Positions 17,637-26,607 of a stretch of DNA of 64,000 bases are shown piece after piece (position 1 is the stretch's first letter; the number at the start of each line of letters is the position of its first letter). This DNA is from Burkholderiales bacterium (GTDB lineage: Bacteria; Pseudomonadota; Gammaproteobacteria; Burkholderiales; Burkholderiaceae_C): assembly GCA_026400105.1 (NCBI GenBank), contig JAPLPQ010000099.1, positions 1-64,000 on the forward strand, given 5' to 3'. The notes beneath the pieces are model-generated. The model did not search any database. It was not told where the DNA came from and saw nothing but the letters and a program-made list of their open reading frames with translations. The position numbers were made by a program, and so were the translations under genes.

Positions 17637-17759
17637 CGATGGCTTTCCTGACATGTCAAGCTTGTATGGCATCGATTTTCATACAGAAAACGTTTGCGTT
17701 TTCATGGCAAGGGTTTTTCTTAGCCGGGGCTGCGGGCGGGCAGGGCGGTCCGCTGCCCG

Positions 17760-17876
17760 TTCGAGGTCGCGGTCGCGGTCATGCTGGCCTGCGTCGACCT
17801 GCTGGCCGCTGGCGTGGTAGCGATGCTGATGTGCAAGTTGTTGAACCTGATCGAGAATCGAATTGACGGGTACGGG
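17760..17876 (+). pseudogene. C-terminal remnant of an ABC permease gene
   Basis: Translated rightward, this reads MLACVDLLAAGVVAMLMCK and then LLNLIENRIDGYG, matching the last segment of the permease encoded at 14171-14956 (LAFAGLLTVGVMAMLMYEL, FSLIEKHTTGWA). The DNA also aligns without gaps over about 70 bases with roughly four of five bases equal by eye. No start, ribosome site or upstream permease sequence is present. It is a relic of a deleted or duplicated importer gene. Confidence 0.7.
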
Positions 17877-18080
17877 TGTACCTTGCCAAATAGGAAGCAC
17901 CCTTTGCAAGCGCCCGCTGGCCAATTCGTCGGCCACCATGGCCTCGGGCATCAGCACGATGACCAGATCCAGCGTGGCCAGCCGTCGCATCATGCCCACG
18001 CTGTTGAGCTGGAAGCGACCAACTACTTCAACTTTCTTCATGCCATCACGATGGCATCTCACCCGCCAACTGACGGAAAA
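17856..18080 (-). pseudogene. C-terminal remnant of a LysR-family regulator
   Basis: Translated leftward, the stretch reads like the end of a LysR effector domain, for example VVGRFQLNSVG, LVIVLMPEAMVADELASGRL and RVLPIWQGTPVPV. The typical GLGIALLP core has drifted. The DNA-binding half is missing, and the continuing 174-codon open frame on both sides shows no resemblance to the family. Its 3' end overlaps the 3' end of the permease remnant, so two once-convergent genes seem to have lost their main bodies. Confidence 0.72.
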
Positions 18081-18168
18081 CTGATCAATTTTTTCCTGGA
18101 AGAAAAATCGACCGTATGCTAGACTTTCATTTTTGGCAATAAATGCCGCGGCGCTCTGCAACACTGAC

Positions 18169-19584
18169 ATGAACTTCGTGCCCATGAAGATAGAGGCTCC
18201 CAATTTTCATGAAGAGACGCTCAGCGAGTTCCAGGATATCGTCAACCTGATCGTTCGCCTGGCCGGAGTTCGCGTCGCCTTGATCATGAGGTTGCTCGAA
18301 GACGACATCAAGGTCTCTGTCGCCAGCCACAGTGCGAACAATCCCTACCATGTCGGTGAAAGTGAGCCTCTTCTCGGTTCGGGCCTGTATTGCGAGGCTG
18401 TCGTCAGCAGTCAGGAAAAACTTCTTGTCGCCAATGCCTTGAATTCCGATCGATGGAACCACAACCCGGACCTGAAACACGGGCTGATTTCCTATCTGGG
18501 TTTCCCGATCAGATTGCCCGGCGGCAAGCCCATCGGCACGATCTGCCTGCTCGATGACAAGGAAAACCCCTATTCTCCCGACCTCGTTGCGCTGATGGAA
18601 AAGATGCGCGACCTGATCGAAGCACAGTTGGCTCTCAAGGAAGAGGCTCGGTTGCAACGGCTCTTCGCCGGGTGCTCGCTGATACATCAGGTGCTCGACA
18701 AAATTCCGACGGCAGTCGCTTGTTGCAACCTCGATGACGATCCGGCGCCGATCTACTGCAACGAGCAGTTCGTGCGCAGCTTCGGCTATACAGTAGCCGA
18801 TGTGCCGACCCTCGACAGGTGGTACGAATTGGTCTGCCCCGACGAGCAAGAACGGGCCGTCCGCTACAAATTACATAGAACCATCCTTGAACAGCTTCGG
18901 CGAGAACCGGGCAAGGTGGAGCGCAGGGAATTCAGTATCCTCTGCAAGGACGGCAGGACTGTCGACGTGCTCGCCGGCGGCGTCATCATCGACGGCTTGC
19001 TGTTGTATTCGTTCGTCGATATCACCGACCGCAAGCGCCACGAGAACGAGCTCAAACAGGCCCGTGACGAGCTCGCCGCCGCGAATACGGAACACAAGCG
19101 CCTCGCCATCACCGACTCGCTCACCGGAATCTCGAATCGACGTCATTTCGAGGAAGAGACAGCGCAGGAAATGGTGCGAGCGCAACGCTATGCCCAGCCG
19201 CTGTCCTTGCTCCTGATAGACATCGACCACTTCAAGGCGATCAATGATCGGTACGGCCATCCGACCGGCGACCAGATACTGGTCGAACTGAGCCGACGCA
19301 TCGGCAGCAGGCTACGCAGCATGGATCGGCTGGCGCGTTGGGGCGGGGAAGAATTCGTGGTGTTGATGCCGCACTGCGACGCCGCAGCCGCCGTCCTCAT
19401 CGCAGAGAATCTACGCAAGCTTTGCGCGGAGCAGCCATTCCCCGAGGTCGGCACGGTAACGGCGAGTTTCGGCGTGGCCGAATTGAAACCGGGTGAGAAA
19501 ACCGAGGAATGGTTCAAGCGCGTCGACGTCGCACTGTACGACGCCAAGTCGAGCGGACGTGACGTGGTGCGTTTGGCAGCGTAG
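18169..19584 (+). CDS. Cytoplasmic diguanylate cyclase (GAF, PAS, GGDEF)
   Basis: The start is uncertain: TTG at 18133, ATG at 18169 and ATG at 18184 all lack a clear ribosome site; I use 18169 (471 residues). A GAF domain at about 15-160 is followed by a PAS domain at about 175-295, a short coiled coil (KRHENELKQARDELAAANTE) and a GGDEF domain at about 305-470. The motif is GGEEF near residue 392 with RSMD as an intact inhibitory site. No membrane segment is seen. Base composition is lower in GC and codon use is looser (ATA, TTA, AGG) than in neighbours. With the relics on both sides, this suggests acquisition by transfer. Confidence 0.9.
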   Translation: MNFVPMKIEAPNFHEETLSEFQDIVNLIVRLAGVRVALIMRLLEDDIKVSVASHSANNPYHVGESEPLLGSGLYCEAVVSSQEKLLVANALNSDRWNHNPDLKHGLISYLGFPIRLPGGKPIGTICLLDDKENPYSPDLVALMEKMRDLIEAQLALKEEARLQRLFAGCSLIHQVLDKIPTAVACCNLDDDPAPIYCNEQFVRSFGYTVADVPTLDRWYELVCPDEQERAVRYKLHRTILEQLRREPGKVERREFSILCKDGRTVDVLAGGVIIDGLLLYSFVDITDRKRHENELKQARDELAAANTEHKRLAITDSLTGISNRRHFEEETAQEMVRAQRYAQPLSLLLIDIDHFKAINDRYGHPTGDQILVELSRRIGSRLRSMDRLARWGGEEFVVLMPHCDAAAAVLIAENLRKLCAEQPFPEVGTVTASFGVAELKPGEKTEEWFKRVDVALYDAKSSGRDVVRLAA

Positions 19585-19631
19585 ACAGCAACCGAGCTTG
19601 CCCCTGTTCCGTGTAGTTCTTGGCCCACAGT

Positions 19632-19736
19632 TCACGCGGCCTTTTTGCGCTGTGCCTCGTACCAGCGTTGCTCAGGCTGCATCGGGCTGAGGTAGCTCAG
19701 CGTCGAATGCAGCCTGCGGTGATTGTGGAAGGTCAT
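19632..19736 (-). mobile_element. C-terminal fragment of an IS3-family transposase (OrfB)
   Basis: Leftward translation gives MTFHNHRRLHSTLSYLSPMQ followed by PEQRWYEAQRKKAA and a stop. The pattern HNxRRLHSTLSYLSP is the conserved end of the IS3-family integrase-type transposase. The catalytic DDE core is absent, and no terminal inverted repeats or target duplication could be recognised. It is an insertion-sequence remnant at the right edge of the foreign-looking segment. It is not in the ORF track because it is too short. Confidence 0.8.
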
Positions 19737-19840
19737 CCTGCGCAGAGGCCCGCATTGATTTGCAAGTCCCCGGCGCCGTATCCCACCTGATTCAGGGCCG
19801 CCCGACTTCATTCCCTCCAGTCAGCGGCCCCGAACGCCTG

Positions 19841-21748
19841 TCACTCCACCGTCACGCTCTTGGCCAGGTTGCGCGGCTTGTCGACGTCGGTGCCCTTGGC
19901 CAGCGCCGTGTGGTAGGACAGCAGCTGCAGCGGCACCACGTGCAGGATCGGGCTCAGCACGCCGTAATGCTCGGGCATGCGGATCACGTTGACGCCTTCG
20001 CTGCTCTGGATCTGGGTGTCGGCATCGGCCAGCACATACAGCACGCCGCCGCGCGCGCGCACTTCCTGCATATTGCTCTTGAGCTTTTCCAGCAGCGCAT
20101 CGTTGGGCGCCACCACCACCACCGGCATCGCGCTGGTCACCAGCGCCAGCGGGCCATGCTTGAGCTCGCCGGCCGCATAGGCCTCGGCGTGGATGTAGGT
20201 GATCTCCTTGAGCTTCAGGGCTCCTTCGAGCGCGATCGGGTAGTGCAGGCCGCGGCCCAGGAACAGCGCGTTCTCCTTCTGTGCGAAGGCCTCGGCCCAC
20301 TGGATCAGCTGCGGCTCGAGCGCCAGCACCGACTGCAGCGCGACCGGCAGATGCCGCATGTCCTTCAGATGCCGTGCCTCGTCCTCGGCAGACAGCTTGC
20401 CCTTGGCCTGGGCCAGCGCCAGCGTCAGCAGGAACAGGCCGGCGAGCTGGGTCGTGAAGGCCTTGGTGCTCGCGACGCCGATCTCGGCGCCGGCACGCGT
20501 GATGTAGGCCAGCTCGCACTCGCGCACCATGGCGCTGGTCGCGACGTTGCAGATCGTCAGCGTGTGGGTCATGCCCAGGCTTTGCGCATGGCGCAGCGCG
20601 GCCAGCGTGTCGGCGGTCTCGCCGCTCTGGGTGATGGTCACGACCAGGGTCCTGGGATCGGGCACGCTGGTGCGGTAGCGGTATTCGCTCGCGATCTCGA
20701 CCTGGGTCGGGATGCCCGCGATCTCCTCGAGCCAGTACTTGGCGGTGCAGCCGCTGTAGTAGCTGGTGCCGCAGGCCAGGATCAGCACGCGGTCGATCTC
20801 CTTGAACACGCGCCAGGCCGCGCCGGCCTGGTCACCCTGGCCATCGAACAGCTCGGGGGCGATGCCCTCGATGCCCTCGAGCGTGTCGGCCACCGCGCGC
20901 GGCTGCTCGAAGATTTCCTTCTGCATGTAGTGGCGGTAGGGGCCGAGCTCGACCGCGCCGCTGTGGACCTGCACCGTCTTGACCGGACGCTGGCTGGCAT
21001 CCTGGGCCTGGCCGGCACGGTCGAAGATCCAGTAGCGGCCCAGCTGCAGGTCGACCATGTCGCCCTCGGCCAGGTAGCAGATCTGGTCGGTCACGCCAGC
21101 CAGCGCCATCGCGTCGCTGGCCAGGAAATATTCGCCCTGGCCCACGCCCAGCACCAGCGGCGAGCCGGCACGTGCGCCGACCACGCGGTGCGGTTCGTCC
21201 TTGTGCACGACGGCGATCGCGTAGGCGCCATGCAGTCGGGCCGTTGCGGTGCTGACGGCCTGGAACAGGTCGCCTTCGTACAGCGAGTCGACCAGATGCG
21301 CGATCACCTCGGTGTCGGTCTGGCTGTCGAAGACATAGCCACGGGCCTGCAGCTCGGCGCGCAGTTCGTCGTGGTTCTCGATGATGCCGTTGTGCACCAG
21401 CGCAACGCGGGCCGGGCGCTGTTGCGTCTGTGCACCGGGGCCGTGGCTGAAATGGGGATGGGCGTTGTGCACCGCCGGGGCGCCGTGCGTGGCCCAGCGC
21501 GTGTGCGCGATGCCGGTGCCGGCGATCAGCTGGTCCTGATCGACCTGCTGCTGCAGTTCGGACACCCGAGCCGTGCTGCGGGCGCGGTCCAGACCGGCCT
21601 GTGCGCCTGCTGGCGCGCCATCGACCGTGGCGCCACGGTGCACCGCCACGCCGCAGGAGTCATAGCCTCGGTACTCGAGTCGCTGCAGACCCTGGACCAG
21701 CACCGGGACGATATTGCGCGTAGAGACTGCGCCGACGATTCCACACAT
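19841..21748 (-). CDS. glmS: Glutamine-fructose-6-phosphate aminotransferase (isomerizing)
   Basis: The start is set at 21748 so that the mature protein begins with the catalytic Cys ([12 protein letters not shown]); the track's four extra residues would block it. The protein has 635 residues. The glutaminase domain spans about 1-240, with HTRWATHG and the linker region following. Two SIS sugar-isomerase domains cover about 290-635, with the signature CGTSYYSG and the C-terminal [13 protein letters not shown]. It makes glucosamine-6-phosphate, the first committed step to UDP-GlcNAc for peptidoglycan and LPS. It lies two genes from glmU, separated by an Lrp-type regulator that is divergent from glmS. 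Confidence 0.97.
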   Translation of the reverse strand: MCGIVGAVSTRNIVPVLVQGLQRLEYRGYDSCGVAVHRGATVDGAPAGAQAGLDRARSTARVSELQQQVDQDQLIAGTGIAHTRWATHGAPAVHNAHPHFSHGPGAQTQQRPARVALVHNGIIENHDELRAELQARGYVFDSQTDTEVIAHLVDSLYEGDLFQAVSTATARLHGAYAIAVVHKDEPHRVVGARAGSPLVLGVGQGEYFLASDAMALAGVTDQICYLAEGDMVDLQLGRYWIFDRAGQAQDASQRPVKTVQVHSGAVELGPYRHYMQKEIFEQPRAVADTLEGIEGIAPELFDGQGDQAGAAWRVFKEIDRVLILACGTSYYSGCTAKYWLEEIAGIPTQVEIASEYRYRTSVPDPRTLVVTITQSGETADTLAALRHAQSLGMTHTLTICNVATSAMVRECELAYITRAGAEIGVASTKAFTTQLAGLFLLTLALAQAKGKLSAEDEARHLKDMRHLPVALQSVLALEPQLIQWAEAFAQKENALFLGRGLHYPIALEGALKLKEITYIHAEAYAAGELKHGPLALVTSAMPVVVVAPNDALLEKLKSNMQEVRARGGVLYVLADADTQIQSSEGVNVIRMPEHYGVLSPILHVVPLQLLSYHTALAKGTDVDKPRNLAKSVTVE

Positions 21749-21884
21749 ATTTGACCTCAAATTACTTAGTAATCGGTCATGCTAGCGGGAAGGGTGAGAA
21801 ATAAGCATTCAAATATTTGACGGATTTGATCGATTATTTCTTTCCTTTGCGCAAGTGCAATATTCTTTTGGTAGAGTCCGAATA
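21749..21884. promoter_or_regulatory. glmS / lrp-like divergent control region with two palindromes
   Basis: This AT-rich 136-base region serves both genes. It contains the perfect palindrome TCAAATATTTGA (21809-21820) and TTACTTAGTAA (21762-21772), the latter 13 bases before the glmS start codon. Lrp/AsnC proteins usually bind AT-rich imperfect palindromes next to their own gene, so autoregulation and control of glmS are plausible. Confidence 0.5.
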
Positions 21885-22382
21885 ATGGAAGAATCTGTTT
21901 TTGATCAGCTCGACCTCAGGCTGCTGGCCGAACTGCAGCGCGATGCTTCGCGCTCGAACCAGGCCCTGGCCGAGAGCCTGGGCATTTCGCCCGCGACCAG
22001 CCTGCGCCGGGTGCGGCGCCTGGTCGAGCTGGGGGTGATCGAGCGTCAGGTCGCGCTGTTGCAGCCCGATCGACTGGCCGTCGTGCTGGGCCATGGCCTG
22101 ACCGCGCTGGTCGAGGTCAGCCTGGACCGCCAGGGCCAGGAGCCGCTCGACGCTTTCGAGGCCCGCGCCGTCGCCGACGCGGCGGTGCAGCAATGCTGGC
22201 GCGTCAGCCCGGGGCCGGATTTCGTGCTGGTGGTCGCGGTGCGCGACATGCCGGGCTACCAGGCGCTGGCCCAGCGCCTGTTCACCCAGGATGCGAACGT
22301 GCGCAATGTGCGCGCCTTCTTCAGCCTCAAGCGCGCCAAGTTCGAACCGGCCCAGCCGCTGCCGGATCGATGGCGCGGCTGA
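21885..22382 (+). CDS. Lrp/AsnC-family transcriptional regulator
   Basis: A 165-residue regulator starting MEESVFDQLDLRLLAELQRD; the ORF-track start ten codons upstream is less likely. The N-terminal helix-turn-helix (SNQALAESLGISPATSLRRVRRL) is followed by the RAM ligand-binding domain (about 75-155). It lies between glmS and glmU, divergent from the first and convergent with the second. The family senses amino acids or related metabolites. Control of amino-sugar synthesis is suggested by position only. Confidence 0.92.
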   Translation: MEESVFDQLDLRLLAELQRDASRSNQALAESLGISPATSLRRVRRLVELGVIERQVALLQPDRLAVVLGHGLTALVEVSLDRQGQEPLDAFEARAVADAAVQQCWRVSPGPDFVLVVAVRDMPGYQALAQRLFTQDANVRNVRAFFSLKRAKFEPAQPLPDRWRG

Positions 22383-22384
22383 AG

Positions 22385-22402
22385 CCCCCGCTGCAGCGGG
22401 GG
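22385..22402. terminator. Hairpin between the lrp-like gene and glmU
   Basis: CCCCCGCTGCAGCGGGGG is a perfect 18-base palindrome in the 27-base gap between convergent stop codons. It can serve both strands. A U-run is lacking on either side, so it may be a weak or Rho-assisted terminator. Confidence 0.55.
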
Positions 22403-22409
22403 TTGGGCA

Positions 22410-23810
22410 TCAGCCCTTTTGCTTGCTCGGGCGCTGCCAGTTCGCGACGCTGAACTGCTTGCCGCGCGCCACCGTCAGCGCGCCGGCCGGCGTGTCCTTG
22501 GTCACGGTCGAGCCGCCGCCGACCGTGCCGCCCTGACCGATCGTGACCGGCGCGACCAGCACGCAGTTGCTGCCGACATGCACATCGGCCTCGATCACGG
22601 TGCGGTGCTTGTAGGCGCCGTCATAGTTGGCCGTGATGCTGCCGGCGCCGTAGTTGACGCGCTCGCCGACATCGGCATCGCCCAGATAGGCCAGATGGTT
22701 GGCCTTGGAGCCGTCGGCCATGACCGAGTTCTTGACCTCGACGAAGTTGCCGATATGCACCTCGCGTCCCAGTTGCGCGCCGGGGCGCAGGCGCGCGAAC
22801 GGGCCGATCAGCGCCGCTGCGCCGACGCTGACGCCGGCCTTCTCGCCGTCGATATGCGTGAACGGGTGGATCACCGCGCCGGCACCGATCTTCGCGTTGG
22901 CAATCACGCAGTTGGCGCCGATGCGCACGCCTTCGCCAAGCTCGACCTGGCCCTCGAAGATGCAGTTGACGTCGATCTCGACATCCTGGCCGCAGACCAG
23001 CTTGCCGCGCAGGTCGAAGCGCGCCGGGTCGGCCAGCCGCACGCCGGCGACCATCAGCTCGTCGGCGCAGCGGCGCTGGTAGGCGCGCTCGAGCTCGGCC
23101 AGCTGGGCCGGGCTGTTGACGCCGGCGACCTGCACCGCGTCGCTGATCCGGTGTCCGAGCACGCGCGCGCCGTCGGCGACCGCGAACTTCACGATGTCGG
23201 TCAGGTAGTACTCGTTCTGTGCGTTGCGGTTGTCCAGCCGCGCCAGCCAGCCGCGCAGCAGGCGGGTCGGCACCGCCATGATGCCGCTGTAGATCTCGGT
23301 GATGCGGTGCTGCTCGTCAGTCGCGTCCTTGTGCTCGACGATGGCCTGCACGTCGTCGATCGCGTTGCGCACGATGCGGCCGTAGCCGGTCGGGTCGGCC
23401 ATCTCGAGCGTCAGCAGCGCCAGATGCTCGCCGCCGCAGACCTGCAGCAGCGCTTGCAGCGTCTCGGGCCGGGTCAGCGGCACGTCGCCTGACAGCACCA
23501 GCGTGATGCCGTCGTCGGCCAGCACCGGCAGTGCCTGCTGTACCGCGTGGCCGGTGCCGAGCTGGGGCTCCTGGCGCACGAAGTTCAGCGCCAGCTGCGC
23601 GCTGGCCAGCGGGGCGAGGGCGGCCTCGACCTGTTCGGCGCCGTGGCCGGTGATCACCACTGCCTGACGTGCCTCGATCCTGGTTGCGCAATCGATCACA
23701 TGGGCCGACAGGGCCCGACCTGCCAGGCGCTGCAGCACCTTGGGGCTTTTGCTTTTCATGCGCGTACCCTTGCCGGCCGCCATGATCACTACATCCACGG
23801 GAAAGCTCAT
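22410..23810 (-). CDS. glmU: Bifunctional UDP-GlcNAc pyrophosphorylase / GlcN-1-P acetyltransferase
   Basis: A 466-residue enzyme. The N-terminal nucleotidyltransferase domain opens VVIMAAGKGTRMKSKSPKVL and has the GTGHAVQQALP substrate loop. The C-terminal left-handed beta-helix carries the acetyltransferase, with conserved NYGAGSITANYDG and the C-terminal KQFSVANWQRP. It acetylates glucosamine-1-phosphate and then makes UDP-GlcNAc, two steps after GlmS. Monocistronic; the next gene downstream on the same strand is the unrelated lrp-convergent region. Confidence 0.97.
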   Translation of the reverse strand: MSFPVDVVIMAAGKGTRMKSKSPKVLQRLAGRALSAHVIDCATRIEARQAVVITGHGAEQVEAALAPLASAQLALNFVRQEPQLGTGHAVQQALPVLADDGITLVLSGDVPLTRPETLQALLQVCGGEHLALLTLEMADPTGYGRIVRNAIDDVQAIVEHKDATDEQHRITEIYSGIMAVPTRLLRGWLARLDNRNAQNEYYLTDIVKFAVADGARVLGHRISDAVQVAGVNSPAQLAELERAYQRRCADELMVAGVRLADPARFDLRGKLVCGQDVEIDVNCIFEGQVELGEGVRIGANCVIANAKIGAGAVIHPFTHIDGEKAGVSVGAAALIGPFARLRPGAQLGREVHIGNFVEVKNSVMADGSKANHLAYLGDADVGERVNYGAGSITANYDGAYKHRTVIEADVHVGSNCVLVAPVTIGQGGTVGGGSTVTKDTPAGALTVARGKQFSVANWQRPSKQKG

Positions 23811-23882
23811 AAAAACTCCAGAACCACGTCAACTTGACGCCATTCTGGGATTATCCATCGGCTTTCACGGCGATTTTTTGAC

Positions 23883-25799
23883 TCAGACCTGATCCGTGCG
23901 CCTGACCCCGGGGCCGGTCATGCCGTCGAAGCCGAGTTTTTCCAGTAGCGGCATGTCCTGCACCTGTTCGACCCCGGCGGCAATCACGAGCATGCCCAGC
24001 GCATGGCCCATCGTGCACAGACCGGTCAGGAATTCCTGATTGCCGCTGTGGCTGCCGATGCCGCGCACATAGCCCGGGTCGACCTTGATGTAATCGAGTC
24101 CGAGGCTGGCGAGCTTGCCGCTCTCGAGGAAGTTCTGCCCGAAATACTTGATGCCGACGCGGCAGCCCAGCGACTTGAGTCGCTGTGTCAGGTCCTGGAA
24201 GGCCTCGAAATGGCGCGCGACGCCGAATTCCTGCACCTCGAACAGCAGTCGCACCCGCAGCGCCGGCTGGGCCTGCAGCAACTCGCCGAGCTGATTGCGG
24301 AAGCTGAAGTCGGTGATCGATTCGGACGACAGGTTGATCGCCATGTCGCCGCTCGACCCGCGCAGGCCGTTGAGCGCCAGCCGCACGACCTCGAGGTCGA
24401 TCGGTGCGGTCAGCTTGAGCTTGGCCGCCATCGGCAGAAAGTCCCCGGCGGTCAGCAGCGGGGCCGCCGTTTCGGTCTGCAGGCGCAGCGAGCCCTCACG
24501 GTGCAGCAACTGGCCCTGTGTGCCCTTGACGACCGGGAAGAAGGTCAGGCTCAGTCGCCCGACCCGGATCGCATCCTTCAGCAGCGAGCGCCATTGCTCG
24601 GCCGGTATGGTGAGCTTGTTGCTGCCTTCCTCGGGGGCATGCCAGTTGTTCTGGCCCTTGGCTTGCGCTTGCGCCAGGGCCTGATCGGCCTGGGCCAGCA
24701 GTTCGCCCAGGCTCTGGTCGCGCTGATAGCGCACCGCCGCCAGGTGGAACAGGTCGGGGCATTTGGCTTGCCATTGCGGCAACCAGTCTTGCAGCAGCCT
24801 GGCGTGCAGGGTCTGGGCCGCCTGGGCGGCTGAATCCTGGCTCGGATAGACCACGGCGAATTCGCCGCCCTTGAGCCGGCCGGCGTAATCCTGCTGGCCG
24901 TCGTGCAGCTGGTCTCCGAGCGACTTGAGCAGCCGGTCGGCCCCCTGATGGCCCAGCTTGTCATTGAGTTTGTTGAGGTCATCGAGCCGGATGATGACCA
25001 GGCTGCCGGTGGAGCCATGCTGCTCGCCGCTCATGATTTCGCCCAGCTGCGAGAGGAAATATTCCCGATTCGCCAGCCCGGTGACCGCATCGTGGTTGAC
25101 CCGGTCGCGCAGGGTCTCGAGGCGTTGCGCCTCCTCGGCGAACATGGTTTTGAGCAGGCCGACCATATGGTTCATGGCGCGCGTGACTGCGCGCAATTCG
25201 GGCGTGCGCGGTTCGTTCACGGTCTGGAAGCGCCGCTCGGCCAGCGCCTGTGCCTGTGCTACCAAGTCGAGCAGTGGCCGGGTGATGAAGCGCAGCATCG
25301 TCATGCCGAGCAAGCCGGTCAGCAGGCCGCCGAGCAGGAACCAGATCAGCAGCTGGCGCGTGCCGTCCCACAGGCTCTTGTAGGCGTATTGGTCGTGGCT
25401 GGCTAGCGTCAGGGTGCCGTACTGCTTCCAGCCCTCCTGGATCAGGGCCTGGCCATTCTGCACCCGCAGTGGGATCAGGTTGACGAACCATTGCGGCACA
25501 TCCACCGGCTTGCCTTCGTAGTGCTTCTCGATCAGGGTCTGGCCGCTCGGCGCGACGATCCGGATGAAGCGGTAGTGACCGATGTCGAACTGCGAGGACA
25601 CCATCAGCTCGAGCGTCGGCCGGTCCTTTTCCATCTGGCTCAGCGAGAGCGCGAGCGAGGTCGCGTTGTCGATGTTCTTGATCTGCAGCTGCTGCTCCAG
25701 ATATTGCCGGGAAGAATAGACATTGACCACCAGGCTGATGCCAAAGGCCGATAACATGACCAGCGTGATGGCCAACCAGAGTTGTTTGACGAGTGACAT
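23883..25799 (-). CDS. lapD: LapD-like c-di-GMP receptor (degenerate GGDEF-EAL)
   Basis: I use the ATG giving MSLVKQLWLAITLVML, preceded by GGAGAGG; an ATG ten codons earlier overlaps lapG and is an alternative. The protein has 638 residues. A first membrane helix, a periplasmic LapD/MoxY-type output domain (about 25-145), a second helix and a HAMP (about 155-225) precede cytoplasmic GGDEF and EAL domains. Both are degenerate: the cyclase motif reads KGGEF and the EAL triplet is absent (GSLRLQ in its place). Such proteins bind c-di-GMP and sequester the protease LapG, whose gene overlaps upstream. No LapA adhesin gene is in the window. Confidence 0.9.
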   Translation of the reverse strand: MSLVKQLWLAITLVMLSAFGISLVVNVYSSRQYLEQQLQIKNIDNATSLALSLSQMEKDRPTLELMVSSQFDIGHYRFIRIVAPSGQTLIEKHYEGKPVDVPQWFVNLIPLRVQNGQALIQEGWKQYGTLTLASHDQYAYKSLWDGTRQLLIWFLLGGLLTGLLGMTMLRFITRPLLDLVAQAQALAERRFQTVNEPRTPELRAVTRAMNHMVGLLKTMFAEEAQRLETLRDRVNHDAVTGLANREYFLSQLGEIMSGEQHGSTGSLVIIRLDDLNKLNDKLGHQGADRLLKSLGDQLHDGQQDYAGRLKGGEFAVVYPSQDSAAQAAQTLHARLLQDWLPQWQAKCPDLFHLAAVRYQRDQSLGELLAQADQALAQAQAKGQNNWHAPEEGSNKLTIPAEQWRSLLKDAIRVGRLSLTFFPVVKGTQGQLLHREGSLRLQTETAAPLLTAGDFLPMAAKLKLTAPIDLEVVRLALNGLRGSSGDMAINLSSESITDFSFRNQLGELLQAQPALRVRLLFEVQEFGVARHFEAFQDLTQRLKSLGCRVGIKYFGQNFLESGKLASLGLDYIKVDPGYVRGIGSHSGNQEFLTGLCTMGHALGMLVIAAGVEQVQDMPLLEKLGFDGMTGPGVRRTDQV

Positions 25800-25825
25800 C
25801 GAGGCCTCTCCGTTGCTTGCTGCTG

Positions 25826-26536
25826 TCATAACTGTATGCCGTCGATCTTGATGCGGTCGAGCACGTCGCGCCAGCGCGACAGTCTGGCCGTTGGGTCTGC
25901 GCTCAGGCTGGGTGCACCTGGCACCCAGAGCCCCTGGCTATTGAAGCTGAAAACTGGTGTCAGGTCGGTGCGCGCGGCTGCCGGCCGGATCGAGTTCAAC
26001 AGGCTGTCCAGAATGATCGGATCGCCCGCCGGGTCGACGTAATAACCCAGCACCATATGCGCCTCGGTGTTGAGGATCAAGCTGCCGCCGAAGCGTGCCC
26101 GCACGTAGATCAGGCGCAGCTTGTCGTTGGGTATGCCCAGCATCAGTAGTGAAATGTACTTGGCGATCGCGAAATCCTCGCAATCGCCCTGCGCTTTTCC
26201 CATGAATTCGAGCGGCGTGGCCCAGTAGTCGGGCACGCCCCAGACGGCCTGATCGGCATTGAAGCGGATGTGGCGGTTGAAAAACTGGTTGACGGCCTTG
26301 AGCTTCTCGTCGTCGGGCAGCGCGCGCGACTCCTCGATCATATGCCGCCAGCTGGTCACGGTCTCGGTGGCATGCTGACCATAGCGCTGCTGCGCCAGCA
26401 GCTGCATACGATCGAGACCGGATTGCGCCAGCGTCCAGCCCAGACCGGTTGCCAGCACCAAGCCGATCAGCCTGACGGGCAGATGAGCTGCCAGCGCACT
26501 GAGCATGGTCAGGAGGTAGAGATTCAGATTGCGCAT
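25826..26536 (-). CDS. lapG: LapG-like periplasmic cysteine protease
   Basis: A 236-residue transglutaminase-like cysteine peptidase (DUF920 family) with an N-terminal hydrophobic segment at about 14-38. The predicted triad is Cys119 (GDCEDFA), His160 (EAHMVLGYY) and Asp177 (ILDSLL), with spacing very like the Pseudomonas enzyme. In the known system LapG cuts the N-terminus of a large adhesin, releasing biofilm cells when c-di-GMP falls and LapD lets go. The stop overlaps an alternative lapD start. AGGA lies ten bases before the ATG. Confidence 0.92.
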   Translation of the reverse strand: MRNLNLYLLTMLSALAAHLPVRLIGLVLATGLGWTLAQSGLDRMQLLAQQRYGQHATETVTSWRHMIEESRALPDDEKLKAVNQFFNRHIRFNADQAVWGVPDYWATPLEFMGKAQGDCEDFAIAKYISLLMLGIPNDKLRLIYVRARFGGSLILNTEAHMVLGYYVDPAGDPIILDSLLNSIRPAAARTDLTPVFSFNSQGLWVPGAPSLSADPTARLSRWRDVLDRIKIDGIQL

Positions 26537-26607
26537 TGAAGCGGTATCCTAGCCGCCTTTTCATACTAGGCCTGCTGAAATTTGCTATCGGGATCTGCTA
26601 CCGGGCG

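Larger units (their letters stand above)
17637..18168. other. Scar region without an intact gene
   Basis: Over 500 bases between the two GGDEF genes hold no supported complete gene. The left part should carry the leftward promoter of the GGDEF-EAL gene (AT-richer DNA around 17670-17720). The middle contains the permease and LysR gene tails. The right part (18050-18168) is AT-richer and must contain the promoter of the GAF-PAS-GGDEF gene. The 174-codon leftward frame at 17679-18203 and the small rightward frames are not convincing genes. Confidence 0.7.

Noticed and set aside
17679-18203. 174-codon leftward frame taken as an intact gene
   Set aside because: Only its middle 75 codons resemble LysR, and that part lacks the DNA-binding half; the flanks look like antisense or spacer.
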